Assembly (NCBI RefSeq): GCF_041596335.1
Contig: NZ_JBFHIT010000005.1
Location: forward strand, 62,001 to 126,000
Reading direction: 5' to 3'
DNA length: 64,000 nucleotides
DNA from: Mangrovibacterium sp041596335
GTDB lineage: Bacteria > Bacteroidota > Bacteroidia > Bacteroidales > Prolixibacteraceae
The notes below the pieces were generated by a model, which had not been told where the DNA came from, did no database searches, and saw only the letters and a program-made list of their open reading frames with translations. The translations under genes and the position numbers were made by a program. Positions 55,301 to 62,600 of the stretch are shown here, piece after piece. The first letter of the stretch is position 1, and every line of letters starts with the position of its first letter.

Positions 55301-56392
55301 TCCGACCAAAATTTCGCCATCCGGTGTTTGGGTAAACGAGCTGACCATATTGTCGGAAAGAGCGCCAGGTTCCTTAGAGTGCTTGTAGTTTTTGAATTTG
55401 TTGTCGGCATGGTGCATGTAGGCAACCCCTCCCGACCAGGTGCCAATCCAGATTCCACCTTCCCGGTCTTCGAAAATATCGTAGATAGAGTTATGCGGCA
55501 ATCCATCGTTTCTGGCATGGTCGAAATGCTCAATGTCATTTCCGATGCATCGGAACAACCCATGGTAGGAGCCAATCCAGATTTGCCCACGTGTGTCACG
55601 CAGGATTTTTCTGATACTGGTTGATTCAATGTTGTATTTCGTATTTTCAGTGAAGGTGTAGTGTTTCAATAGGTTGCCGTTGAAATCGAACATGCGCGCT
55701 CCATGTCCTTGATAACCAATCCATATTTGATTGGTGCTGGTGCAGATTGTGCGTACCGTGGAGCCGGGACTTTTAACCTTCAGCTCTACTTTTTTCTCTT
55801 TCGGGTCTACTAAAAAAACAGAGCCATCGAGGCCTCCCAGCCATAGCCGGTTGTTTGCATCGTTATAGAGCAGGCGAGGAGGGGTGGTTGTACCGTCGGT
55901 TATGCGGATCATTTTATTGCTTTGCTGATCCAGATAGCCAAAAAATTCTTCATCGGCAATCCATAAATTTCCATTCCCGTCGAACTGTAGAGAGTACAAA
56001 TGGTTTTTTGAAGGAGAACCGTTTTCATAGGTATAATTCACCCGGTTAAACTGCTGGGTGCTATGATTAAAGCGACAAAGTCCTTGGATGGTACTCACCC
56101 AGATTGTATTCTCATGGTCTACAACAATAGAGGTAATTGTATTGCTGGGCAACCCGTTTTCATTTTCGGGATGATAGGAAAAACGTTCAATTTCTTTGGA
56201 GTCGTATCGCATGACCCCATTAAAACCTCCCATCCATAAATAACCGTATTTGTCCTGACAAAATGAATTGATTGCTTGAAAGCTGTATCCACCAGGTGGA
56301 GAAACTCTTCTGAATTTGATGTCGTTTGTTTGGGACGATAGCCGTGAAAATGAAAAAACCAGCAAAGTAAAAAGAAGAAACCGAACGCGCAT
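52349..56392 (-). CDS. Hybrid two-component system (HTCS) sensor-regulator
   Basis: A 1347-residue single-protein regulator. Signal peptide, then two seven-bladed propeller-type Reg_prop repeats (such as YLWMGGFNGVMRYD and GGIWIGTWSGGVAYM, about 25-690), a Y_Y_Y domain (about 695-751), a membrane segment (about 767-795), a HisKA region with phospho-acceptor His830 (ISHEFRTPL), HATPase (about 920-1040, with DSGRGIS), a receiver with phospho-acceptor Asp1146 (VVSDVMMPQMDG) and a C-terminal AraC-type HTH (about 1250-1347). HTCS bind oligosaccharides in the periplasm and activate their own utilisation locus. The susCD genes diverge across a 1-kb regulatory region, so this is its likely target. 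Confidence 0.97.
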   Translation of the reverse strand: MRVRFLLFTLLVFSFSRLSSQTNDIKFRRVSPPGGYSFQAINSFCQDKYGYLWMGGFNGVMRYDSKEIERFSYHPENENGLPSNTITSIVVDHENTIWVSTIQGLCRFNHSTQQFNRVNYTYENGSPSKNHLYSLQFDGNGNLWIADEEFFGYLDQQSNKMIRITDGTTTPPRLLYNDANNRLWLGGLDGSVFLVDPKEKKVELKVKSPGSTVRTICTSTNQIWIGYQGHGARMFDFNGNLLKHYTFTENTKYNIESTSIRKILRDTRGQIWIGSYHGLFRCIGNDIEHFDHARNDGLPHNSIYDIFEDREGGIWIGTWSGGVAYMHHADNKFKNYKHSKEPGALSDNMVSSFTQTPDGEILVGTELFGLSKFDQKTERFVPIQVMKNNGVLDIKAMESDARGGLWIASAFDGIFYKPAGQKNFIHFAEGPEDGRHVSSREVYSLCKCDSGIYIGTCFGGVNFYSFRTGKISFLSNKPPFDQLSDQIITSLTIDSRNHLWLTTGTGVFRINLESNNQTHFNINAIGKHKTKSQSFYFTEQLTDGRIWIGTSGDGVYIYDYATDSLSSFDANGLLRGKDVYGIIDGLEQTVWFTSNDGLILYNPIQKTSRQFVITDGIQGNLFNPNALFRDKNNNLYFGGTNGFSILEPKPIHTNQRKPNILLHKIEVNNQAIFPTQSDFSRFEKIVLDPKENTFNFHFSADNYLMPEKNKFEYRLINYVNEWVQTDNRGMASFVNVPPGNYIFEVKASNNDGIWNDTPIKIPMVVQQYWYKSTTAILFYFAIVLLITGIIFRFYYERLKLKKALLIEKMEHKQEEQINEMKFRFFTNISHEFRTPLTLIYGPVKNLLEAENLNEIQQKQLDTVKRNTARLLQLVNQILDLRKLDYGFGKLVFSKIDVIRFIDERIQSFSEEARSKKIIFSFNCSTSSCFIEADEEKLDKIIYNLLSNAFKFTPTSGSITLSLHYNFIEESNQFSNQLSFGELNQEDFVEIVVQDSGRGISSEDLPYIFERFEQGKNPHPKTNSTGIGLNMIKEFILMLRGKIVVQSTPDKGSRFSVQLPVKQKAQRIIYQSHEKVDNINTTWETNHASASPKTQHEVNLLVVEDNKDLREYLGQLLENSYSVVFAENGVRGLEILNSQNIDLVVSDVMMPQMDGFQFCQTVKSQIETCHIPVILLTALSSPENTTVGLDQGADAYIAKPFDEKVLFAQINNLLLQRKRLQQGYSQRFIAKQPIEAGNLDQYFLNKVNTAIEENLTNENFTVDMLASEMKLSRSQLHRKLKQISDQSASEYITMVRIGKATSLLSSNDYNVDEVAYKVGFNSHSYFTKCFKKIHGKTPKEYLKGLKKV

Positions 56393-56444
56393 TTGCTTTT
56401 TCTTTCAAAAATATAATTTGCGATCCTTTCTTTCTAATATCCTG

Positions 56445-56460
56445 GTTGCATTCATGCAAC
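56445..56460. promoter_or_regulatory. Operator-like palindrome, HTCS side
   Basis: GTTGCATTCATGCAAC is a perfect 7-bp inverted repeat around TC, 53 bases from the HTCS start codon. A near copy (14 of 16 bases) is at 56840. A TACAACA at 56474 continues a TGCAACA at 56455 with a 19-base step. Confidence 0.5.
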
Positions 56461-56797
56461 ATAAGAGCATTTTTACAACATGAATTTTGGTCGGCACCGC
56501 GTCATGATGGCTGTTTGTTTTAATTTGTTGTCTTCTAAGTGGCATGTAATTAGCTATGTAGTATTTTTCGATGTTGTTTATTGAGATCACTTGCTAGAAT
56601 GGCATGCCATTTCACCAAAGTTCCATCAAATATCGAATCTTTTGCAAAACCCAGAGGCTGATATTTTTTGCTCCTACCAATGGAATGTTCTGTCGTTAAT
56701 CCAAATTTTCGTTCCCAAATGGGTTTGTTCCGTCACTATCTGTCGGCATTCTGTCTGCAAGTATAGAGGTGAAAAGTTATCCAATCCAATGGTGTAA

Positions 56798-56825
56798 TTA
56801 GTAATCGTTAGACGTTGATTACTAA
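56798..56825. promoter_or_regulatory. 9-bp inverted repeat, operator-like
   Basis: TTAGTAATC (56798-56806) and GATTACTAA (56817-56825) are perfect inverted arms around a 10-base spacer, directly upstream of the repeat cluster; a dimeric regulator site is possible. Confidence 0.4.
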
Positions 56826-56839
56826 ATCCTAACACGAAT

Positions 56840-56895
56840 GTTGTATTCGTGCAACATCAGTGTTAGATGCAACAAAGATCATAGAATCTGCAACA
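56840..56895 (+). promoter_or_regulatory. TGCAACA direct-repeat activator site upstream of the susC promoter
   Basis: TGCAACA occurs at 56850, 56868 and 56889 (steps of 18 and 21 bases), preceded by GTTGTATTCGTGCAAC at 56840-56855, which matches the palindrome at 56445 in 14 of 16 bases. Tandem half-sites about two helical turns apart, ending 10 bases before the -33 element, are what an AraC-type HTH activator uses; the HTCS is the natural candidate. Confidence 0.55.
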
Positions 56896-56905
56896 TGCTT
56901 GTTAG

Positions 56906-56934
56906 TTGTTGTGCATACAGGAAGTATAAATTTG
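56906..56934 (+). promoter_or_regulatory. Candidate susC operon promoter (Bacteroidota -33/-7)
   Basis: TAAATTTG (56927-56934) is an exact TAnnTTTG -7 box, and TTG (56906-56908) lies 18 bases upstream, as expected for the -33 element. Transcription from about 56942 would give a leader of roughly 475 bases before susC. Confidence 0.6.
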
Positions 56935-57109
56935 TGGTCAGCATGAGGCAAGAACGAAGCCGGAAGTCATTCTCTGGTTTGCAACTCCATCGCGAAATCG
57001 ACGAACTCGAATAACCGTTGGAATTCAGTTGAAAGCTAAAAGAAGGCCAAAAGAGTCTGAGAACTACCAAATGCTGATTTTAAAATTCACTAACGAACTA
57101 ACTAACTAG

Positions 57110-57145
57110 AAAATAGTCAGAATTCATGTTTATTCTGACTATTTT
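57110..57145 (+). terminator. Terminator-like hairpin inside the susC leader
   Basis: AAAATAGTCAGAAT (57110-57123) pairs perfectly over 14 bp with ATTCTGACTATTTT (57132-57145); the second arm ends in TTTT. This is the same A/T-flanked style as the clear terminators at 15222 and 37110. In the susC leader it could act as an attenuator or end a short RNA of about 200 bases. Confidence 0.6.
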
Positions 57146-57160
57146 ACTAAACCTAGCGAG

Positions 57161-57397
57161 ATGAAAAACTATGATTTGTTGAGCCGTCACGGCTCTATGT
57201 CAGCTCGATTGCCTATCACGTCATCCCTTCGGGTGACTCTTTCCAAACAAATCAGGCAGCTGACTCCCCGAAATAAAACTTCTTCAATTGTCGTGAGACA
57301 ACAATCACCTCGGAAGGCTATGCTTGCCGAAGGTGAATGCAATCCGATTGACTACGCTATCGAAATATCAGCCGTTCGGCTGACAACTACGAACTAA
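57161..57397 (+). CDS. Possible 78-residue leader peptide upstream of susC
   Basis: The frame opens at ATG 57161 and ends 20 bases before susC. It is rich in Arg, Ser and Thr, with no recognised domain. It overlaps the hairpin series, so it may be a chance frame in a structured leader; a genuine leader peptide is possible. Not recognised as any known family. Confidence 0.25.
   Translation: MKNYDLLSRHGSMSARLPITSSLRVTLSKQIRQLTPRNKTSSIVVRQQSPRKAMLAEGECNPIDYAIEISAVRLTTTN
57181..57383 (+). repeat. Series of hairpins in the susC 5' leader
   Basis: Clear stem-loops: GAGCCGTCACGGCTC (57181-57195), GTCATCCCTTCGGGTGAC (57220-57237), TTGTCGTGAGACAA (57288-57301), a 30-base hairpin with CACCT/AGGTG ends (57306-57335), and TCAGCCGTTCGGCTGA (57368-57383). 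The last ends 34 bases before the susC start codon. Spacing between them is irregular. Confidence 0.65.
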
Positions 57398-57417
57398 ACA
57401 CCAAATAATTAATACTT

Positions 57418-60400
57418 ATGAGAAGAATCCTACTTGCTAAAGGATTTGTAACGAAAGTCCTTAAGATTCAGTATGTTGTGTTTTTTAGTGTTTTTCTTGT
57501 AATTACATGTCCATCAACGAGTTATGGTTTTGACCACAGCTCGAATGGGACGTCTGATTCAGAAAATACAAAAAACAGTTTGCTGGTTTCAGATCAGCAA
57601 AAGAACAAAGTTACCGGTACCGTTTATGACGACGACGGGTTACCAATTCCCGGAGCAACCATTGTGTTGAAGGGAACGAGTGAGGGAACGATAACCAATA
57701 TGGATGGTGCCTTTACCATCGATGTTGAGCCAAACGCGACGTTGGTTATTTCCTTTATTGGGTTTCAAACTCAGGAAGTGCAGCTTGGATCGAAAGCCGC
57801 GATTCACATAGTTTTGAAACAAGAAACCGAACAGCTTGAGGATGTTACGGTTGTGGCTTTTGCCAAACAAAAGAAGGAAAGTGTAATTGCATCCATTACA
57901 ACGGTAAAACCGGATGAATTGAAGATTCCCTCGAGTAACTTAACCACTGCGCTTGCCGGACGTATGTCGGGTTTGATCTCCTATCAAAGGAGTGGTGAGC
58001 CAGGTAGCGACAATGCGGAGTTCTTTATTCGCGGGGTTACCACCTTTGGTTATAAGAAAGACCCGCTTATTTTGATCGACAACAACGAGGTAACCACGAA
58101 AGAGCTGTCTCGCATGCAGCCTGATGATATTGCCAGTTTCTCGATTATGAAAGATGCCACAGCAACTGCTCTTTATGGTTCGCGTGGTGCAAATGGTGTT
58201 ATTTTGGTAACCACAAAAGAAGGTGCCGAAGGTAAAGCCAAGATTAACATTCGATACGAAAAAGCCATTTCGCAACCTACAGAGATGGTGAAGCTGGCCG
58301 ATCCGATAACGTATATGAGGTTGCATAACGAGGCAGTGCTCACACGCGATCCGCTGGGGGCTACACCATACTCGCAAAATAAAATTGCTAACACCATGGC
58401 CGGCGGAAACCCTTATGTTTATCCGGCAAACGATTGGTACAAAATTCTGTTTAAAGACAATACTTTGAATCATCGCCTTAACTTTAGTGTGAGCGGTGGT
58501 GGAAAAATTGCCCGCTACTATTTGGCAGGTAGTGTTGTAAACGACAACGGGATGTTGAACGTTGATAAGAAGAATAACTTCAACAACAACATTAAGCTTA
58601 GCCGTTACATGTTGCGTTCAAACGTAAACATCAATATTACCAAAACCACTGAAGCCATTGTGCGGTTGTCTGGTTCTTTTGAAGACTATACCGGACCAAT
58701 TGACGGTGGTACAGCGCTTTATAAAAAGGTTGTGCAAACCAACCCGGTTTTGTTTCCGGCCTACTTCTTACCCGATGCCGCAAACCAATACACGCAACAC
58801 ATTTTATTTGGTAACTACGATGAGGGTAACTACAACAACCCTTATGCCGACATGACCAAAGGTTATAAAGATTATACCAGCTCGCAGATGCTGGCCCAGT
58901 TCGAATTAAAACAAAAACTGGATTTTATAACCGAAGGGCTCTCGTTACGTGCCATGTTTAACACCAACCGGTATTCATTCTTCGATGTTTCACGTTTTTA
59001 TAATCCGTTTTACTACCAGGTGTCGCGATACGACAAGGCAACGGATGAGTATACGTTGTATCCATTGAATGAGCTCAGTGGTACCGAGTATTTGGGATAC
59101 GACGAAGGTGACAAGGATATTTCGTCGACTACTTATTTTGAGTCGGCTTTAAACTGGACTCGCACTTTCGAAGACAAACACGAGGCAAATGCTCTGATGG
59201 TTTACACCATGCGCGAAGAATTAATTGCCAATGCAGGTGATCTTCAACAATCGTTGCCTTACCGTAACATTGGTTTAGCAGGTCGTGTAACCTATGGCTA
59301 CGACTCACGCTACTTTGTCGAGGGAAACTTTGGGTACAATGGTTCCGAACGTTTTTCGGAAAGCGAACGTTTTGGTTTCTTCCCTTCAATGGGTATGGGA
59401 TGGTTTGTATCGAACGAGGAGTTCTTCCCCGAAAGTTTAAAGCGGACGATTACAAAATTAAAAGTTAAAGGAACCTACGGTTTGGTGGGTAACGATGCGA
59501 TTGGTAGCTCCAGCGACCGCTTTTTCTACCTGGCCAATGTAAATATGAATGATGCTAACCATCGTTCGGATTTTGGTACCTATGGCAACTCGGGCGGTTA
59601 CCGATTGAACGGGGTTTCAATTTCGCGTTATCCGAACGATGAAATTACCTGGGAAACAGCCAAGAAATTAAATATTGGTATTGAACTGGGTATGTGGGAC
59701 AAATTGGATATTCAGGCGGATATATTTACCGAAGATCGCAGCAACATTCTTATGACCCGTTCTTCGATTCCTTCAACCATGGGGTTACAGGCAGCCAGCC
59801 GTGCCAACGTGGGCGAAGCATCAAGTAAAGGGATCGATCTTTCATTGAATTTCAATCATTCATTCAACAATGGTTTATGGGTCTCGGCCATGGGTAACTT
59901 TACCTATGCAACCAGCGAGTTTACCGTTTATGAAGAGCCCGATTATGAGGATACCCCGTGGAAATCGCGTGTAGGTTATTCTTTAAATCAAAACTGGGGG
60001 TATGTTGCCGAACGCTTATTTGTTGATGAAGGCGAAATTCGTAACTCACCAACCCAATTTGGCGATTACATGGCGGGAGATATCAAGTACAAAGATATTA
60101 ACGACGATGGTAAAATCAGCGAACTGGATATGGTGCCGATGGGGCATCCAACCAGCCCTGAGATCGTTTACGGTTTCGGAGCATCAGGCGGATGGAAGAA
60201 TTTCGATTTGTCATTCTTCTTCCAGGGACTGGCCCGCGAATCGTTCTGGATTGATGCCGAAGAAACAGCACCATTTATCGACCGTCAAAATGCATTGCTT
60301 GACGTTTATGCCCAAAATCACTGGTCGGAAGCTAACCGCGATGTTTATGCCTTGTGGCCAAGATTGTCTGAAACGATTATTGAAAACAATACCGTTACTT

Positions 60401-60636
60401 CAAACTGGTTTATGCGCGATGGTTCATTCCTTCGTTTAAAATCGCTTGAATTTGGATACACTTTCCCGGAACGAATTGCTTCAAAAGCTAAAATGACAAA
60501 CCTACGTCTCTATTTCAGCGGTACCAACCTGCTAACCTTTAGCAAATTCGACTTATGGGATCCTGAAATGGGTGGTAATGGCTTAGGATATCCAATTCAA
60601 AAAGTGTACAACTTTGGTGTTCAAGTATCATTCTAA
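57418..60636 (+). CDS. SusC-like TonB-dependent outer-membrane glycan transporter
   Basis: A 1072-residue receptor of the SusC/RagA family. After the signal sequence a CarboxypepD_reg-like domain begins VTGTVYDDDGLPIPGATIVLKG (about 64-145); the plug follows (QKKESVIASITTV, about 148, to GANGVILVTTKEG, about 264) with the usual ALYGSRGANG motif. The barrel ends FGVQVSF. It pairs with the SusD-like gene 13 bases downstream, and would import oligosaccharides produced outside the cell. Expression is expected to respond to the HTCS encoded divergently. Substrate is not readable; the nearby enzyme block is the natural candidate. Confidence 0.97.
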   Translation: MRRILLAKGFVTKVLKIQYVVFFSVFLVITCPSTSYGFDHSSNGTSDSENTKNSLLVSDQQKNKVTGTVYDDDGLPIPGATIVLKGTSEGTITNMDGAFTIDVEPNATLVISFIGFQTQEVQLGSKAAIHIVLKQETEQLEDVTVVAFAKQKKESVIASITTVKPDELKIPSSNLTTALAGRMSGLISYQRSGEPGSDNAEFFIRGVTTFGYKKDPLILIDNNEVTTKELSRMQPDDIASFSIMKDATATALYGSRGANGVILVTTKEGAEGKAKINIRYEKAISQPTEMVKLADPITYMRLHNEAVLTRDPLGATPYSQNKIANTMAGGNPYVYPANDWYKILFKDNTLNHRLNFSVSGGGKIARYYLAGSVVNDNGMLNVDKKNNFNNNIKLSRYMLRSNVNINITKTTEAIVRLSGSFEDYTGPIDGGTALYKKVVQTNPVLFPAYFLPDAANQYTQHILFGNYDEGNYNNPYADMTKGYKDYTSSQMLAQFELKQKLDFITEGLSLRAMFNTNRYSFFDVSRFYNPFYYQVSRYDKATDEYTLYPLNELSGTEYLGYDEGDKDISSTTYFESALNWTRTFEDKHEANALMVYTMREELIANAGDLQQSLPYRNIGLAGRVTYGYDSRYFVEGNFGYNGSERFSESERFGFFPSMGMGWFVSNEEFFPESLKRTITKLKVKGTYGLVGNDAIGSSSDRFFYLANVNMNDANHRSDFGTYGNSGGYRLNGVSISRYPNDEITWETAKKLNIGIELGMWDKLDIQADIFTEDRSNILMTRSSIPSTMGLQAASRANVGEASSKGIDLSLNFNHSFNNGLWVSAMGNFTYATSEFTVYEEPDYEDTPWKSRVGYSLNQNWGYVAERLFVDEGEIRNSPTQFGDYMAGDIKYKDINDDGKISELDMVPMGHPTSPEIVYGFGASGGWKNFDLSFFFQGLARESFWIDAEETAPFIDRQNALLDVYAQNHWSEANRDVYALWPRLSETIIENNTVTSNWFMRDGSFLRLKSLEFGYTFPERIASKAKMTNLRLYFSGTNLLTFSKFDLWDPEMGGNGLGYPIQKVYNFGVQVSF

Positions 60637-60649
60637 AACTTAAACGATT

Positions 60650-62566
60650 ATGAGAAAATTATATAGATTCATTATACTATGTATTACGCTTTATAGCGTT
60701 GGTGCATGCGATTACCTGAATATTGTGCCGGACAACGTGGCAACAATTGATTATGCCTTCAGAAACCGCACAGTTGCCGAAAAGTATTTGTTTACTTGCT
60801 ACAGCTATCGCCCAACGATCGGTGGTGTAAACCTCGACCCGGCTCTGGGTGGCGCCGATGAAACCTGGTTGTATTACCCGGCCAACTGGCCAAACACTTG
60901 GATTGCTCGTGGCTATCAGAATGCTACCAGTCCGTATATTAACTACTGGGATGGCGAAAACAGCGGAAAACCTTTATGGGAAGGGATTCGCGATTGTAAT
61001 ATCTTTTTAGAGAATATTGGACAAGTTCAGGATATGGATGATTTTGAAAAAGATCGTTGGATTGCTGAAGTGAAGTTCCTGAAGGCCTACTATCATTACT
61101 ACTTGTTCAAATGCTATGGCCCGATTCCGATTGTTGATGTGAATTTGCCTATTTCGGCTGGTGTTGAAGAAGTAAAGGTTTATCGCGAATCGGTAGATGA
61201 TGTGGTTACTTACATCACTGATCTAATGGCCGAAGCAATGGAGAATTTACCAAAATCGGCTGATGTACTGGTAGGTATTGAAGCCGGCCGGGCTGATAAA
61301 ACAATCGCCTCGGCTATGCGTGCCGAAGTTCTGATGCTTGCCGCAAGTCCGTTGTTTAATGGCAATACCGACTATGCCAGTATTGTTGATAATCGTGGCG
61401 TTCAGCTGTTCCCACAATCTTACGACGAAAACAAGTGGGTTTTGGCCGCTGAAGCCTGCAAAGAAGCCATCGACTTAGCTCATGAGGGAAACAAAGCCAT
61501 TTACGACCTCGTAGATCCGATTATTGCCAATGCTCCGGACCAATTTAAGTTGCAAACAACCTATCGTCAGGCTATTTGCGACCGATGGAATAAAGAGCTG
61601 ATTTGGGGAAATACCAATAACGACGCCAGCTGGTTGCAGGTGCAATCGCAGGCAAAGATCGTTCGTTTGAATGCCGAAGCCGAGAAAGTGGTGCGTAACT
61701 CATGGGCGCCTACTATTAAGCTGGTTGAAAAATACTATTCAACAAACGGTGTGCCTATTGAAGAGGATATCGATTGGCAAGATAACGGATGGTATACCAA
61801 CAGATACAAAGTTCGGACAGAACCTTCAGCCGGAGAAGAGATTTACTATGTGAAAGAAGGAGAGAAAACGGCCTATCTGCATTTCGAACGCGAACCACGT
61901 TTCTATGCCAGTATTGGTTTCGACCGGGGTATTTACTTCGGAAGCGGATACTATGACTTCCCGGGCAATGTGAAATTTGCTAATTTCTTCGCTCTTGGCG
62001 AATCTGGTAAATACTCGTCGGATAACTACAGTTTGACCGGCTACACAGCAAAGAAAATGCACAGTTTCAAAAATACATTAACCTCTTCGGCTTATACAAC
62101 CGAATATTATCCGTTCCCGATTATGCGTTTGGCCGATTTATACCTGTTGTATGCCGAAGCATTGAACGAAGTAGGTGGACCAACTGAGGAAGTATTTACC
62201 TATATCGATGCGGTTCGCGAACGTGCCGGTTTGGCCGGAGTAAAAGAGTCGTGGCTAAATTATTCGGTTTATCCCAACAAGCCCGAAACAAAAGAAGGAC
62301 TGCGCGAAATTATTCATCGCGAACGTACGATTGAGCTGGCGCTCGAAGGAAAACGATTCTGGGATATCCGTCGCTGGAAGAAAATTGATGAATTGAATGA
62401 ACAACCAAAAGGATGGAACATTCAAGGACAAAACACCGAAGACTTCTACAAGGTTCTTTCCGTTGCTCAGTCTCCGGTTAAATTCACAGTTAAAGACTAC
62501 TTGTGGCCTATTAAAGAGGAGAATATCACGGTTAATAATAACCTGGTTCAGAATTATGGATGGTAG
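60650..62566 (+). CDS. SusD/RagB-family surface glycan-binding lipoprotein
   Basis: A 638-residue lipoprotein with lipobox VGAC (Cys20). The RagB/SusD pattern is clear: an N-terminal helical TPR-like region (RNRTVAEKYLFTCYS, WIAEVKFLKAYYHYYLFKCYGPIPIVD), and a C-terminal part with PFPIMRLADLYLLYAEALNEVGG and HRERTIELALEGKRFWDIRRWKK. It forms the lid over the SusC barrel and captures glycan at the cell surface. It lies immediately downstream of susC and upstream of two further lipoproteins, the usual susCD-SGBP order. Confidence 0.97.
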   Translation: MRKLYRFIILCITLYSVGACDYLNIVPDNVATIDYAFRNRTVAEKYLFTCYSYRPTIGGVNLDPALGGADETWLYYPANWPNTWIARGYQNATSPYINYWDGENSGKPLWEGIRDCNIFLENIGQVQDMDDFEKDRWIAEVKFLKAYYHYYLFKCYGPIPIVDVNLPISAGVEEVKVYRESVDDVVTYITDLMAEAMENLPKSADVLVGIEAGRADKTIASAMRAEVLMLAASPLFNGNTDYASIVDNRGVQLFPQSYDENKWVLAAEACKEAIDLAHEGNKAIYDLVDPIIANAPDQFKLQTTYRQAICDRWNKELIWGNTNNDASWLQVQSQAKIVRLNAEAEKVVRNSWAPTIKLVEKYYSTNGVPIEEDIDWQDNGWYTNRYKVRTEPSAGEEIYYVKEGEKTAYLHFEREPRFYASIGFDRGIYFGSGYYDFPGNVKFANFFALGESGKYSSDNYSLTGYTAKKMHSFKNTLTSSAYTTEYYPFPIMRLADLYLLYAEALNEVGGPTEEVFTYIDAVRERAGLAGVKESWLNYSVYPNKPETKEGLREIIHRERTIELALEGKRFWDIRRWKKIDELNEQPKGWNIQGQNTEDFYKVLSVAQSPVKFTVKDYLWPIKEENITVNNNLVQNYGW

Positions 62567-62600
62567 TAATGACTCAATTAACGATTAAAACGCAGAGAAA

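Larger units (their letters stand above)
56393..57417. promoter_or_regulatory. 1-kb regulatory region between HTCS and susC
   Basis: Contains, in order: a 16-bp palindrome (56445), a related 16-bp sequence (56840), a 9-bp inverted repeat (56798), three TGCAACA direct repeats (56850, 56868, 56889), a -33/-7 promoter (56906-56934), a terminator-like hairpin (57110) and a hairpin-rich leader with a small ORF. Individual elements are listed separately. Confidence 0.7.

Noticed and set aside
56406..56413. TATTTTTG on the minus strand as the HTCS -7 box
   Set aside because: It is 14 bases from the start codon with no TTG at the -33 distance; likely chance in AT-rich sequence.
57181..57383. CRISPR array
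   Set aside because: The stem-loops differ in sequence and spacing and there are no identical repeats with spacers.
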